Shown here one piece after another: positions 40,004-48,245 of a DNA stretch of 64,000 bases. The notes beneath the pieces were generated by a model, which was not told the DNA's origin, did not search any database, and saw only the letters and a program-made list of their open reading frames with translations. Source of the stretch: Rugamonas fusca. Its GTDB lineage: Bacteria; Pseudomonadota; Gammaproteobacteria; Burkholderiales; Burkholderiaceae_D. The DNA lies in contig NZ_JACEZS010000004.1 of the NCBI RefSeq assembly GCF_014042365.1, positions 62,001 through 126,000 of the forward strand, read 5' to 3'. Positions within the stretch are counted from its first letter, which is position 1; each line of letters starts with the position of its first letter. Position numbers and translations under genes: made by a program.

Positions 40004-41053
40004 TTACGCGGCCACTTGCACGCGCGGCGCGCCGGCCACCATCTCGCCGATCACGGCCGCCTCGCCAAAGCCTTCGCGGCGGAACAGGGCCAGCACCTCG
40101 TCCACGCTGGACGGATCGCACGACACCAGCAGGCCGCCCGACGTTTGCGGGTCCGTCAGCAGCATGTGCTGGGCCTGGGTGATGGAGGGCGACAGTTGCA
40201 CCTCCTTGCCATAGGCATCCCAGTTGCGGCCCGAGGCGCCCGTGAAGTAGCCGTCGTGCGCCAGTTGCTCCACGCCCGGCAGCAGCGGCACCTGCGCCAT
40301 GTTCAGCTGCGCCGTCAGGCCCGCGCCACGGCAGATTTCCAGCAGGTGGCCCAGCAGGCCAAAGCCGGTGACGTCCGTCAGCGCGTGCACGCCGGCCAGT
40401 TCCGACAGCGCCTTGCCCGGCTTATTGAGCTTGGTGGTGTTGGCGATCATGGCCGCATAGCCGGCCGCGTCCAGCTTGTCCTTCTTCAGCGCGGCCGACA
40501 GCACGCCCACGCCCAGCGGCTTGCCCAGCACCAGCACGTCGCCGGCGCGCGCGTCCGCGTTGCGCTTGACCTTGGACGGATGCACCAGGCCCATCACCAC
40601 CAGGCCGTAGATCGGTTCCACCGAGTCGATCGTGTGGCCGCCCGCGATGGGGATGCCCGCCTCGGCGCAAATGGCTTCGCCGCCCTTGATGATCTGGCCG
40701 ATGGTTTCCAGCGGCAGTTTGTTGACCGGCATGCCCACCAGGGCCAGCGCCATGATGGGCGTGCCGCCCATGGCGTACACGTCGGAGATGGCGTTGGTGG
40801 CGGCGATGCGGCCAAAGTCGAACGGATCGTCGACGATGGGCATGAAGAAGTCGGTGGTGGCGATCAGGGCCTGCTCGTCATTGAGCTTGTAGACGGCCGC
40901 GTCGTCGGCCGTCTCGATGCCCACCATCAGTTCCTTGGGAACGGGGAAGCCGGACGAGTTTTTCAGGATTTCCGACAGCACGCCGGGCGCGATCTTGCAG
41001 CCGCAGCCGCCGCCATGGGAAAAGGAGGTGAGTTTGATGGGAGCGTCGCTCAT
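40004..41053 (-). CDS. selD: Selenophosphate synthase (SenC/SelD)
   Basis: This 349-residue enzyme makes selenophosphate from selenide and ATP. The N-terminal active-site loop HGGGCGCKIAPG carries catalytic Cys17 and Lys20; the selenocysteine seen in some homologues is Cys here. Other blocks are DDAAVYKLNDEQALIATTDFFMPIVDDPFDFGRIAATNAISDVYAMGG and VTGFGLLGHLLE. It ends a two-gene unit behind senB, 10 bases apart, and senA is divergent, so it is the SenC of a selenoneine cluster. No selA, selB, selenocysteine tRNA or selU gene is visible. Confidence 0.95.
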   Translation of the reverse strand: MSDAPIKLTSFSHGGGCGCKIAPGVLSEILKNSSGFPVPKELMVGIETADDAAVYKLNDEQALIATTDFFMPIVDDPFDFGRIAATNAISDVYAMGGTPIMALALVGMPVNKLPLETIGQIIKGGEAICAEAGIPIAGGHTIDSVEPIYGLVVMGLVHPSKVKRNADARAGDVLVLGKPLGVGVLSAALKKDKLDAAGYAAMIANTTKLNKPGKALSELAGVHALTDVTGFGLLGHLLEICRGAGLTAQLNMAQVPLLPGVEQLAHDGYFTGASGRNWDAYGKEVQLSPSITQAQHMLLTDPQTSGGLLVSCDPSSVDEVLALFRREGFGEAAVIGEMVAGAPRVQVAA

Positions 41054-41063
41054 GGTGTTTTCC

Positions 41064-42122
41064 TCAGAGTGGTGCGGCCGCCGTCGAGGCGGCCGTGGTG
41101 GTATGGGGTTGCAGCAGATTATCCACTAACTCGAGCAGGGCTGCCTGCTCGGCCGCCGGCGTGAACAGGGCGGCGCGCGCCGCGCATTGCGCCTGCAGGC
41201 GGGCGTAAAAGGCCGGATCGGCCGCGCAGCGCTCGATCAGGGCCGCCAGCGCGCCGTCGTCGCCGGGCGCGAAGTAGCCGGCGTAGTCGTCGCCCAGCAT
41301 GCCGCGGTTGCCGCCGATGTCGCTGGCCAGCACCGGCACGCCGCTGGTGACGGCTTCGATGATGACGTTGGCGCCGCCTTCCATGCGCGAAGTGATGGCC
41401 ATCAGGAAGCTGCGCTTGAGGCGCTGGCGGGTGGCCGCATGGGGCAGGGCGCCCAGCCAGCGGTAGCGCGGATGGTCGCGCGCCGTGGCCTCGGCCAGCT
41501 GGCCCAGCGCCGGCTCGAGCGCGCCGCCGATGTGCAGCAGCCGCACCCGCGCGTCGCGCACGCGCGCGGCCGCGCGCATGAAGGTGGCCGGATCTTTCTC
41601 CTCGCGCAGGTGGCCCACCATGCACACGTCCAGGTGGCGGCGCGGCCCGCTGGCGGGACGCAGCGTGTCGGCCGACTGGTAGATCACGCTGGCCTTGGCG
41701 CGCAGCGGCGGCGGCAGTTCGGCCAGGCCGGCCGGCTGCAGCACCACCAGCGCGCGGGCCTGGCGCAGCGAAGCCTGGGCGCTGGCGTCGCAGGCGATGT
41801 CGCGATACAGGTCGGTGCCGGTCAACAGCAGGATGGTGGGGCGCTCGGGGCAGGCGTGCACATAGGCGTCCAGCGAGGCGGCCGAGCGGCGCGCATGGAG
41901 GGCGATCAGCAGGTCGGGCCGCGTGTGCCGGCCGGGCCAGCTGGCCCGGTTGCCGGCCGGTGCGCCCGGCGTGGCGGCGGCGTCGGGCGCGGGCCACTGT
42001 TGCGCGATCGTCACGCGGTAGCGCGTGCGCAGGAAGCGGGCCCAGCGCCTGGCGCTTTGCCAGTTACCGTTGTTGGCCTTGGCCGAGGCCGGGCTGATGA
42101 TCCAGATGTGGGGTCGCTTCAC
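41064..42122 (-). CDS. senB: Selenosugar synthase (SenB), GT4-type glycosyltransferase
   Basis: This 352-residue GT-B protein belongs to the glycosyltransferase family found next to selD and EgtB-like genes. In the known selenoneine pathway SenB uses selenophosphate and UDP-GlcNAc to form a selenosugar, the first C-Se bond. Visible blocks are IWIISPASAKANNGNWQSARRWARFL at the N-terminus, VCMVGHLREEKDPATFMRAA and the GT4 donor site SRMEGGANVIIEAVTSGVPVLASDIGGNRGMLG. It starts with GTG at 42122; no in-frame ATG is available. It is the first gene of senB-senC. Confidence 0.88.
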   Translation of the reverse strand: MKRPHIWIISPASAKANNGNWQSARRWARFLRTRYRVTIAQQWPAPDAAATPGAPAGNRASWPGRHTRPDLLIALHARRSAASLDAYVHACPERPTILLLTGTDLYRDIACDASAQASLRQARALVVLQPAGLAELPPPLRAKASVIYQSADTLRPASGPRRHLDVCMVGHLREEKDPATFMRAAARVRDARVRLLHIGGALEPALGQLAEATARDHPRYRWLGALPHAATRQRLKRSFLMAITSRMEGGANVIIEAVTSGVPVLASDIGGNRGMLGDDYAGYFAPGDDGALAALIERCAADPAFYARLQAQCAARAALFTPAAEQAALLELVDNLLQPHTTTAASTAAAPL

Positions 42123-42196
42123 TGCCGCCTGTCGTCATGTGTGGACGCCGTTCGCCGCCGCTTGATCGCGCGCCGGTCTTTCGGCGCAAAAGCCGC

Positions 42197-42202
42197 TACA
42201 AT
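42197..42202 (+). promoter_or_regulatory. -10 element (TACAAT) for a probably leaderless senA mRNA
   Basis: TACAAT ends six bases before the senA ATG, so the transcript would start at or next to the start codon. No convincing -35 hexamer is seen 16-18 bp upstream, and no ribosome site lies between. The 86-bp gap must also hold the senB promoter on the other strand. Confidence 0.5.
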
Positions 42203-42208
42203 CGAACG

Positions 42209-43411
42209 ATGAGTGCTATCCATGTTTCGTTCCGCCACGCCCGCCCGATGCAACTGGCCGAGGCGCTCCATTCAGCGCGTGATTATACGCTGCGCCTGTT
42301 CGACTGTTTCGCCGCCGCCGGACTGGATGCGCCGGCGCGCGTGCCGCAACTGGTCACCGTCAATCCGCCCTTGTGGGAGCTGGGCCACACGGCCTGGTTC
42401 GCCGAATGGTTCATCCTGCGCGAAGCGGCGTCCAGCCATCCGGCCGACGCGCTGTACAACTCGCTGCTCACGCGCGGCGACGACTGGTTCGATTCGAACA
42501 CGGTGCCGCACCGCAGCCGCTGGAACCTGGACCTGCCCAGCACGGGCGCGCTCAAGACCTATTGCCATGAAGTGCTGGACCGCGTGCTCGATAAACTGTC
42601 GCGCGAGCCGAACACGGATGCGGCCCTGTATCCGTACCGGCTGGCGCTGGCGCACGAGGACATGCATGGCGAAGCCTTGCTGTACACCTTGCAGACGCTG
42701 GGCCTGGCCGCGCCGGCCCAGCTCACGCACGACGAGCAGACCCTGTTCGTGCCGTCCGGGATCAGTTTCCCCGGCGGCACCATCCAGCTGGGCAGCAGCC
42801 CGGATGGCGGCTTTGTGTTTGACAACGAGCGCGCGGCGCACCCGGTCCGCGTGGCGCCATTCACGATCGACAGCACGCTGGTCAGCAATGCCCAGTTTGC
42901 CGATTTCGTGGCCGATGGCGGCTACGACAACCGCCAGTACTGGAGCGCGGCCGGCAGCGCGTGGCTGATGCGCCAGGAACGCTGCGCGCCCCGTTACTGG
43001 CAGCGCGACGGTGCACAGTGGCGCACCATGCGCTTTGGCCAGTTGCACACGCTGGCCGGCGCCGAGCCGGTGCGCCACATCAGCCTGTACGAGGCGCAAG
43101 CCTATTGCGCCTGGGCCGGGCGCCGCCTGCCCACCGAGGCCGAGTGGGAATACGCGGCCCTGTCGGGCCACCCCGCGTTCCGCTGGGGCCAGCTGTGGGA
43201 GTGGACGGCTTCGCCGTTCGAACCGTATCCGGGCTTCCAGGCCGACCGCTACCGCGAATATTCGGCGCCGTGGTTTGGCACCCACCAGACGTTGCGCGGC
43301 GCATCGTTCGCTACGCCGGAGCGGCTGGGATCGGCCAAGTTCCGCAATTTCTACCGCCCCGAACGGGATGACATTTTCGCCGGCCTGCGCACCTGCGCCT
43401 GGCCTGGCTGA
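42209..43411 (+). CDS. senA: Selenoneine synthase (SenA), EgtB-like
   Basis: This 400-residue non-haem iron enzyme is paralogous to EgtB. In the known pathway it joins the selenosugar to hercynine and yields selenoneine. The DinB-like N-terminus shows ARDYTLRLFDCF and LWELGHTAWFAEWFILRE; the iron-binding HX3HXE motif is HEDMHGE (His149, His153, Glu155). The C-terminal FGE-like domain has LPTEAEWEYAAL, LWEWTASPFEPYPGF, LRGASFATPERLGSAKFRNFYRPERDDIFAGLRTCAW. The latter differs from the EgtB encoded at 30.5 kb, supporting a different donor. The start at 42209 matches the family. Confidence 0.92.
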   Translation: MSAIHVSFRHARPMQLAEALHSARDYTLRLFDCFAAAGLDAPARVPQLVTVNPPLWELGHTAWFAEWFILREAASSHPADALYNSLLTRGDDWFDSNTVPHRSRWNLDLPSTGALKTYCHEVLDRVLDKLSREPNTDAALYPYRLALAHEDMHGEALLYTLQTLGLAAPAQLTHDEQTLFVPSGISFPGGTIQLGSSPDGGFVFDNERAAHPVRVAPFTIDSTLVSNAQFADFVADGGYDNRQYWSAAGSAWLMRQERCAPRYWQRDGAQWRTMRFGQLHTLAGAEPVRHISLYEAQAYCAWAGRRLPTEAEWEYAALSGHPAFRWGQLWEWTASPFEPYPGFQADRYREYSAPWFGTHQTLRGASFATPERLGSAKFRNFYRPERDDIFAGLRTCAWPG

Positions 43412-43558
43412 GCGTCCGGGCGGCGCCGGCGCCGTCCCCGCATCGCCAGTGTTTGCTGGAAAGAATGTTATGTTAATATTGCCTAATTGGCATGATGGCG
43501 CCATCGAAGGCGCCTGCTTGCCCACGCGGACAATGTGCGACAGGGGAGATGCAGGAAG

Positions 43559-44113
43559 ATGAACGCAATGCTAGCCAGACGCGCCATGGGCGCGCTGTTT
43601 TTTTCCTTCTTCGGGACGGCCTGGCTGCTGCTGTGGAGCCAGCGCGCGTGGCAGGGGCCGTTGCTGCTCGACGCCGTGATCGCCGTGCTGGGCCTGGCGC
43701 TGTCGTTCCACTGCCTGCGTCTCTACCGGGCCAACAAGGCGGGCCTGGACGCGCTGGCCGACACGCCGGCCAGCCGGCGCACGCGGCGCCTGTTTAACCT
43801 CATCAATGCCGCGCAGTGGCTGCTGATCCTGGTCGGCGGCAATGTGCTGGCCAACGTGGGCCTGGCCGCGTGGGTGATGCCGGCCGCCGTGGCCATCATC
43901 GGCTTGCACTTCGTGCCGCTGGCGCGGCTGTTCGCCTACCCGCCGCATTATGCGACCGGGGCGGCGCTGGTGCTGGTGGCGCTGGTGCTGCCGCTGTCGG
44001 CCCATGCGCCCGATACGCCGGCCGTGCCCCTGGGCGCTGGCCTGGTGTTGTGGGCCAGCGCCTTGTGGAGCGTGTCTTACGGCGCCGCGCGGCCGCTGGC
44101 ATCGCCTGTCTGA
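43559..44113 (+). CDS. Polytopic membrane protein of unknown function
   Basis: This 184-residue protein has about five to six hydrophobic helices (for example FFSFFGTAWLLLWS, LLILVGGNVLANVGLAAWV, ALVLVALVLPLSA). Charged residues are confined to one short cytoplasmic loop (LADTPASRRTRRLF). ATGs at 43559 and 43568 are both possible relative to AGGAAG at 43553-43558; I keep the longer. No family is recognised. The next small membrane-protein gene starts 40 bases later on the same strand and may be co-transcribed. Confidence 0.7.
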   Translation: MNAMLARRAMGALFFSFFGTAWLLLWSQRAWQGPLLLDAVIAVLGLALSFHCLRLYRANKAGLDALADTPASRRTRRLFNLINAAQWLLILVGGNVLANVGLAAWVMPAAVAIIGLHFVPLARLFAYPPHYATGAALVLVALVLPLSAHAPDTPAVPLGAGLVLWASALWSVSYGAARPLASPV

Positions 44114-44153
44114 CGACCGTCTTGCCTTGCATTCCCTGAACGAAAGAAGTGAA

Positions 44154-44354
44154 ATGAATACCCTGACCGACTTGTCGCCTATCCTGATTCCCGTCGTCGC
44201 CCTGCTGATTCCCATCGTCGGCATCATCGCGTCGACGATCCTGAAGCTCACCCGCCTGCATTTGCTGCATGAAACCGTGCGCACGCTGAGCGCCAACGGG
44301 ACGCCGATTCCGCCCGAGCTCCTCGGTGAACTCGTCGGCAAGAAGCCCTTGTGA
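44154..44354 (+). CDS. Small membrane protein, DUF6249-like
   Basis: This 66-residue protein has one hydrophobic helix (ILIPVVALLIPIVGIIASTIL) followed by an amphipathic tail, HLLHETVRTLSANGTPIPPELLGELVG. That tail pattern (HETxRxxxxxGxPIPPELL) is characteristic of DUF6249 proteins. A purine-rich site (GAAAGAAG) precedes the ATG. The function is unknown; the tail suggests a cytoplasmic interaction surface. Confidence 0.7.
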   Translation: MNTLTDLSPILIPVVALLIPIVGIIASTILKLTRLHLLHETVRTLSANGTPIPPELLGELVGKKPL

Positions 44355-44397
44355 CCAGGGATCACGTGGCCGCAACGGCCGGCGCACGCGCGCCGCG

Positions 44398-45552
44398 TCA
44401 GTTCCTGGCCGGATCGTAGGACAGCGTGGCCTTGTAGCCGTCCGGCGCGATCGAGGTGTCGAACGGGTAGCTGGCGAAGTTGAGCTGGTCCACCAGTCCC
44501 AGCTTGATCAGGATGGTGTGCGGCAGTTCCTTGTTGCGCCCTTCGAGCGCGCTGACGGCCGCGTTGATGGCCACCCGCGCCTGGCTCACGCCCTTGGTGT
44601 CGGCCGCCGCGTAGATCGCCTTGTTGTGGATCAGGCGCGCGATATCGTCCGTCAGGTCATAGGCGACGATGCGGATCCTGCCGCCCAGGCCCGCATCCTT
44701 GACCGGCTGCACGGCCGCCGGCGCGCAGCCGGTGCAGCCGATCAGGTAATCGAGCTTGTCGCCATACTTGGCCAGCATCTGCCTGGCCAGCTTGGTCTGG
44801 CCCTTGAAGTCGCTGTCGCCGTAGCGGATGTCGATGATGTTGACCTGGATGGGCGCCTGCTGCGCCCCGATGCGGCTGCCATCGACCTCGCCCTTGACCC
44901 AGCCCGCCCCCATGGGGCCGGGCAGCAGGCCGACGTTGACCGACTTCATGCCGCGCCGCTGGGCATCGCGCACCACCCAACCCATCGCTTCCAGGCCCAT
45001 GTCGCGCAACGAGGTGGTGACCTTGATGGTCAAGTCGTCGCTGCGGCTGTCGTTGGCCAGTTCGAACACGGGAATGCCGGCCGCGCGCGCCTTGGCGATC
45101 GAGGCGTTGTTGGCCGTCATGCCGATCGGCGACAGCACGATGGCGTCGTATCTGGCGGCGATGGCCTGGTCCATCTGGCGCAACTGGCCCGCCAGGTCGT
45201 CGTAGCCGTCGGCCGCCAGGATGTCGACCGCCACCCCCAGCCGGTGCGCCTCGCTGATCACGCCGTAGCTGCAGCCGACCCAGTACGGGTCTTTCAGGTG
45301 CGGAAACAGGAAGGCGATGCGCCAGTGCTTGCTGGCGCGCGCCGTCATCGGGTAGTGGCCGTCCACCACGCGCCCGCTGGCGATGGCGTCATCGGCCGTG
45401 CCATTGGCTTGCAAGGGACGGAAGATGGACAGCACCGGGATGGGCGCGAACTTCGCCGCCGGCGCCGCTGGCGCCGTCTGCGCGCCGGCCGCGGCCATGC
45501 AAAGCGCCAGTGCGCCCAGCGCGGTCAAGTCTCGCATGCGTGGAATGAGCAT
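44398..45552 (-). CDS. TorT-like periplasmic substrate-binding protein
   Basis: This 384-residue protein has a Sec signal peptide (residues about 1-24) and a sugar-binding-protein type fold. WRIAFLFPHLKDPYWVGCSYGVISEAHRLGVAVDILAADGYDDLAGQLRQMDQAI is close to TorT, the periplasmic TMAO-sensing partner of the TorS kinase. Starts at 45552 and 45537 (MRDLTALG) are possible. TorS, TorR and TorA are absent here, so either the partner kinase is elsewhere or this is a TorT-fold protein with another ligand. Confidence 0.8.
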   Translation of the reverse strand: MLIPRMRDLTALGALALCMAAAGAQTAPAAPAAKFAPIPVLSIFRPLQANGTADDAIASGRVVDGHYPMTARASKHWRIAFLFPHLKDPYWVGCSYGVISEAHRLGVAVDILAADGYDDLAGQLRQMDQAIAARYDAIVLSPIGMTANNASIAKARAAGIPVFELANDSRSDDLTIKVTTSLRDMGLEAMGWVVRDAQRRGMKSVNVGLLPGPMGAGWVKGEVDGSRIGAQQAPIQVNIIDIRYGDSDFKGQTKLARQMLAKYGDKLDYLIGCTGCAPAAVQPVKDAGLGGRIRIVAYDLTDDIARLIHNKAIYAAADTKGVSQARVAINAAVSALEGRNKELPHTILIKLGLVDQLNFASYPFDTSIAPDGYKATLSYDPARN

Positions 45553-45817
45553 CCTGTGATTGGTCTTCCGTATCGGCCGGTTATGTTCCTGATTGCAATT
45601 CTACCTGCTGCGGATGCAAATGAACGCAAGGTTCTTGCGCGGGATTGTTGCAGCAAGGATACAAGCCGGGCCCCGGCACCCAGGCCCGACGGAGCGCCAC
45701 GCGAGGGCGGCCGGAATGCGACCTGCAGCCATAACGATTCTGCTATCCTTTCCGCCGGGGAAGTTTTTCGATCAAAAACAGGCACCCCCGGCCTTTGACC
45801 AAGAAAGAGCGCAACCC

Positions 45818-47113
45818 ATGAAATTCAAGCATCTCGTCGTCACCGCCACCGCCCTGGGCGCCATCAGCGCGGCCGCGTTATCGTTCGCCGCGGCCGCGCC
45901 GGCCAAGGTGCTGGCCATCCGCGCCGGCAAACTGGTGGACGTGGTGGCCGGCACCGTGCTGGCCGACCAGACCATCATCGTCACGGGCGAGCGCATCACG
46001 GCCGTTGGCCCCACGGCCAGCGCCACCGTGCCGGCCGGGGCCGAGCTGATCGACCTGTCGGGCCAGACCGTGCTGCCGGGCCTGATCGACATGCATACCC
46101 ACCTGACGGCCGACCCCATGCAAAGCGGCTACGCGGCGCTGGGCGTGTCCGACATCCGCGCCGCGCTGTTCGGCGCGCGCGCGGCCCGCGTGACGCTGGA
46201 GGCGGGCTTCACCACCGTGCGCAACGTGGGCGCCAGCGGCTTTGGCGACGTGGCGCTGCGCGACGCCATCAACGATGGCGACGTGCTCGGCCCGCGCATG
46301 CGCACGGCCGGCTACGCGATCGGCATCAAGGGCGGCCACTGCGACAACAACCTGCTGCCGCCCGACATGAACGTGACCGACCGTGGCGTGGCCGACGGCC
46401 CGTGGGAGGCGCGCGCCAAGGTGCGCGAGATGGCCAAGTATGGCGCCGACGTGATCAAGATCTGCGCCTCGGGCGGCGTGCTGTCCAAGGGCGATGAGCC
46501 GGGCGCCCAGCAGTACACGCTGGAGGAGATGCAAGCGATCGTCGACGAGGCCCATAAGCTGGGCCGCAAGGTAGCTGCCCACGCGCACGGCGCCAGCAGC
46601 ATCCGCGCCGCCATCACGGCTGGCGTCGATTCGGTGGAGCACGCCAGCCTGATCGACGAGCAGGGCATGCGCCTGGCCCGCGAGAAGGGCACCTACCTGG
46701 TGATGGATATCTACGACGACGACTTCATCCTGCAGGAAGGCGCCAGGGCCGGCATGCTGGCCGAGTCGATCGACAAGGAGCGGGCGCTGGGCCAATTGCA
46801 GCGCGATAACTTCCGCAAGGCCTTCAAGGCCGGCGACAAGATGGCCTTCGGCACGGACGCCGGCGTTTATCCGCACGGCGACAACGCGCGCCAGTTCGCC
46901 TACATGGTGCAGTACGGGATGACGCCGATGCAGGCGATCCAGTCGGCCACGGTGCAGGCGGCCGACCTGCTGGGCTGGAAGGACAGGGTGGGCGCCATCG
47001 CCGCTGGCAAGTTCGCCGACATCATCGCCGTCAAGGGCGATCCGCTGGCCAATGTGGCCGAACTGACCCATGTGTCGTTCGTGATGAAGGGCGGCGCCAT
47101 CATCCGCCGCTGA
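45818..47113 (+). CDS. Secreted metal-dependent amidohydrolase (imidazolonepropionase/Xaa-Pro-dipeptidase-like)
   Basis: This 431-residue protein has a Sec signal peptide (about residues 1-26). The amidohydrolase core follows: LPGLIDMHTHLTAD (metal HxH), YGADVIKICASGGVLSKGD (the Lys metal bridge region), KVAAHAHGASSIRAAITAGVDSVEHASLID (two further metal His) and FGTDAGVYPHGDNARQ (the catalytic Asp). It is probably a periplasmic hydrolase of cyclic amides or dipeptides. The upstream open frame to 45593 lacks support. No obvious operon partner. Confidence 0.88.
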   Translation: MKFKHLVVTATALGAISAAALSFAAAAPAKVLAIRAGKLVDVVAGTVLADQTIIVTGERITAVGPTASATVPAGAELIDLSGQTVLPGLIDMHTHLTADPMQSGYAALGVSDIRAALFGARAARVTLEAGFTTVRNVGASGFGDVALRDAINDGDVLGPRMRTAGYAIGIKGGHCDNNLLPPDMNVTDRGVADGPWEARAKVREMAKYGADVIKICASGGVLSKGDEPGAQQYTLEEMQAIVDEAHKLGRKVAAHAHGASSIRAAITAGVDSVEHASLIDEQGMRLAREKGTYLVMDIYDDDFILQEGARAGMLAESIDKERALGQLQRDNFRKAFKAGDKMAFGTDAGVYPHGDNARQFAYMVQYGMTPMQAIQSATVQAADLLGWKDRVGAIAAGKFADIIAVKGDPLANVAELTHVSFVMKGGAIIRR

Positions 47114-47226
47114 GCGGCGTTGGCCGATGGCGCGCGCGCCAGGCGTGCGGTTTGCCGCGCCGCCGGCCGTCCGCGCTAAAATGGCCACCTTGACAGGCCA
47201 CCTTCTGGTGCGGAAAGCGGAACGGC

Positions 47227-48129
47227 ATGGAGCGTATCCTTTCATCGCTGGCGAGTACGGAAAGCATCCTGCGGCTGGGCCTGCCCAGCCGTTCCGCCTT
47301 GCTGGTGGCCACGCTGCGTGCGGCCCACCAGTTGCTCGACCATCCCCCCGTGTTCGCCGATCCCCTGGCCCTGCCCATCCTGGGGCCGGAACTGGAGGCC
47401 CAGTTGCGGGCCCACCTGCCGCGCTACGCCCACGGCCCGGCGCGCCAGTTGCGCGGCGCCACGGCCGTGCGCAGCCGCCTGGCCGAGGAGGAGCTGGCCG
47501 CCGCCGTCGCCTGCGGCGTGACGCAATACGTGGTGCTCGGCGCAGGGCTGGACACCTACGCCTACCGTTGCCATGGCGCGCCGCTGCGGGTGTTCGAGGT
47601 GGACCATCCGGCCACCCAGCAGTGGAAGCGGGCGCAATTGCGCCACGCCGGCATCGTCGCGCCGGATTCGCTGACCTTCGTACCATTCGACTTCGAGCGT
47701 GACACGCTGGACGCGGCGCTGGCCGCCGCCGGCTGCCGGCTCGACCTGCCCATATTCCTGTCCTGGCTGGGCGTGACCTTGTACCTGAGCGACGACGCCG
47801 TGTTCGACACGCTGCGCGTGGTGGCGGGCCTGCCGTCCGGCAGCGCCATCGTGTTCGACTATGGCGTGGTGCCGGAGCTGCTGGACCTGTTCGACCGCCT
47901 GGGCATGGCCTATTTCGCCGGCAAGTTCGAGGCGGCCGGCGAGCCGTGGAAGTCGCTGTTCGCGCCGGCCGTGCTGCAAAGCGAGCTGCGGGCGCTGGGC
48001 TTTGGCGCCGTGTCCGACTACGCGGCCGACGCGCTGCGCACCCACTACCTGGGCGGGCGCGGCGACGGCTGGCACCTGGGCGGCGCCATGCGGCTGGTGG
48101 TGGCGCGCACGGGCACGCGCGCGGCCTGA
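47227..48129 (+). CDS. Class I SAM-dependent methyltransferase (LCMT/PPM type)
   Basis: This 300-residue protein follows the leucine carboxyl methyltransferase-like family: TVRSRLAEEELAAAVACGVTQYVVLGAGLDTYAYR (SAM-binding motif 1), LRVFEVDHPATQQWKRAQL and FPFDFERDTL. LDLPIFLSWLGVTLYLSDDAVFDTLRVVAGLPSGSAIVFDY is the post-core pattern. The methyl acceptor is unknown. It starts 113 bp after the amidohydrolase gene and may have its own promoter (TAAAAT at 47177-47182). Confidence 0.85.
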   Translation: MERILSSLASTESILRLGLPSRSALLVATLRAAHQLLDHPPVFADPLALPILGPELEAQLRAHLPRYAHGPARQLRGATAVRSRLAEEELAAAVACGVTQYVVLGAGLDTYAYRCHGAPLRVFEVDHPATQQWKRAQLRHAGIVAPDSLTFVPFDFERDTLDAALAAAGCRLDLPIFLSWLGVTLYLSDDAVFDTLRVVAGLPSGSAIVFDYGVVPELLDLFDRLGMAYFAGKFEAAGEPWKSLFAPAVLQSELRALGFGAVSDYAADALRTHYLGGRGDGWHLGGAMRLVVARTGTRAA

Positions 48130-48245
48130 GGTGGTTTTTTGGTCGCCAGGCCACGGCGATGGCTCGCCAGGCCATGTCGCTGGCCGTTGGCGCACGTTGT
48201 CATCCCCTATACTCATTCCTTCATCACATCATGCCGGGATTTCGT

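Noticed and set aside
41064..42122. Cell-surface polysaccharide glycosyltransferase
   Set aside because: The GT4 fold alone would fit, but the operon with selD and the divergent SenA-like gene match the selenoneine cluster far better.
42209..43411. Second ergothioneine EgtB
   Set aside because: It has EgtB architecture, but its position next to selD and the GT4 gene, and its different C-terminal block, indicate SenA. A genuine EgtB is already encoded with egtD at 30.5 kb.
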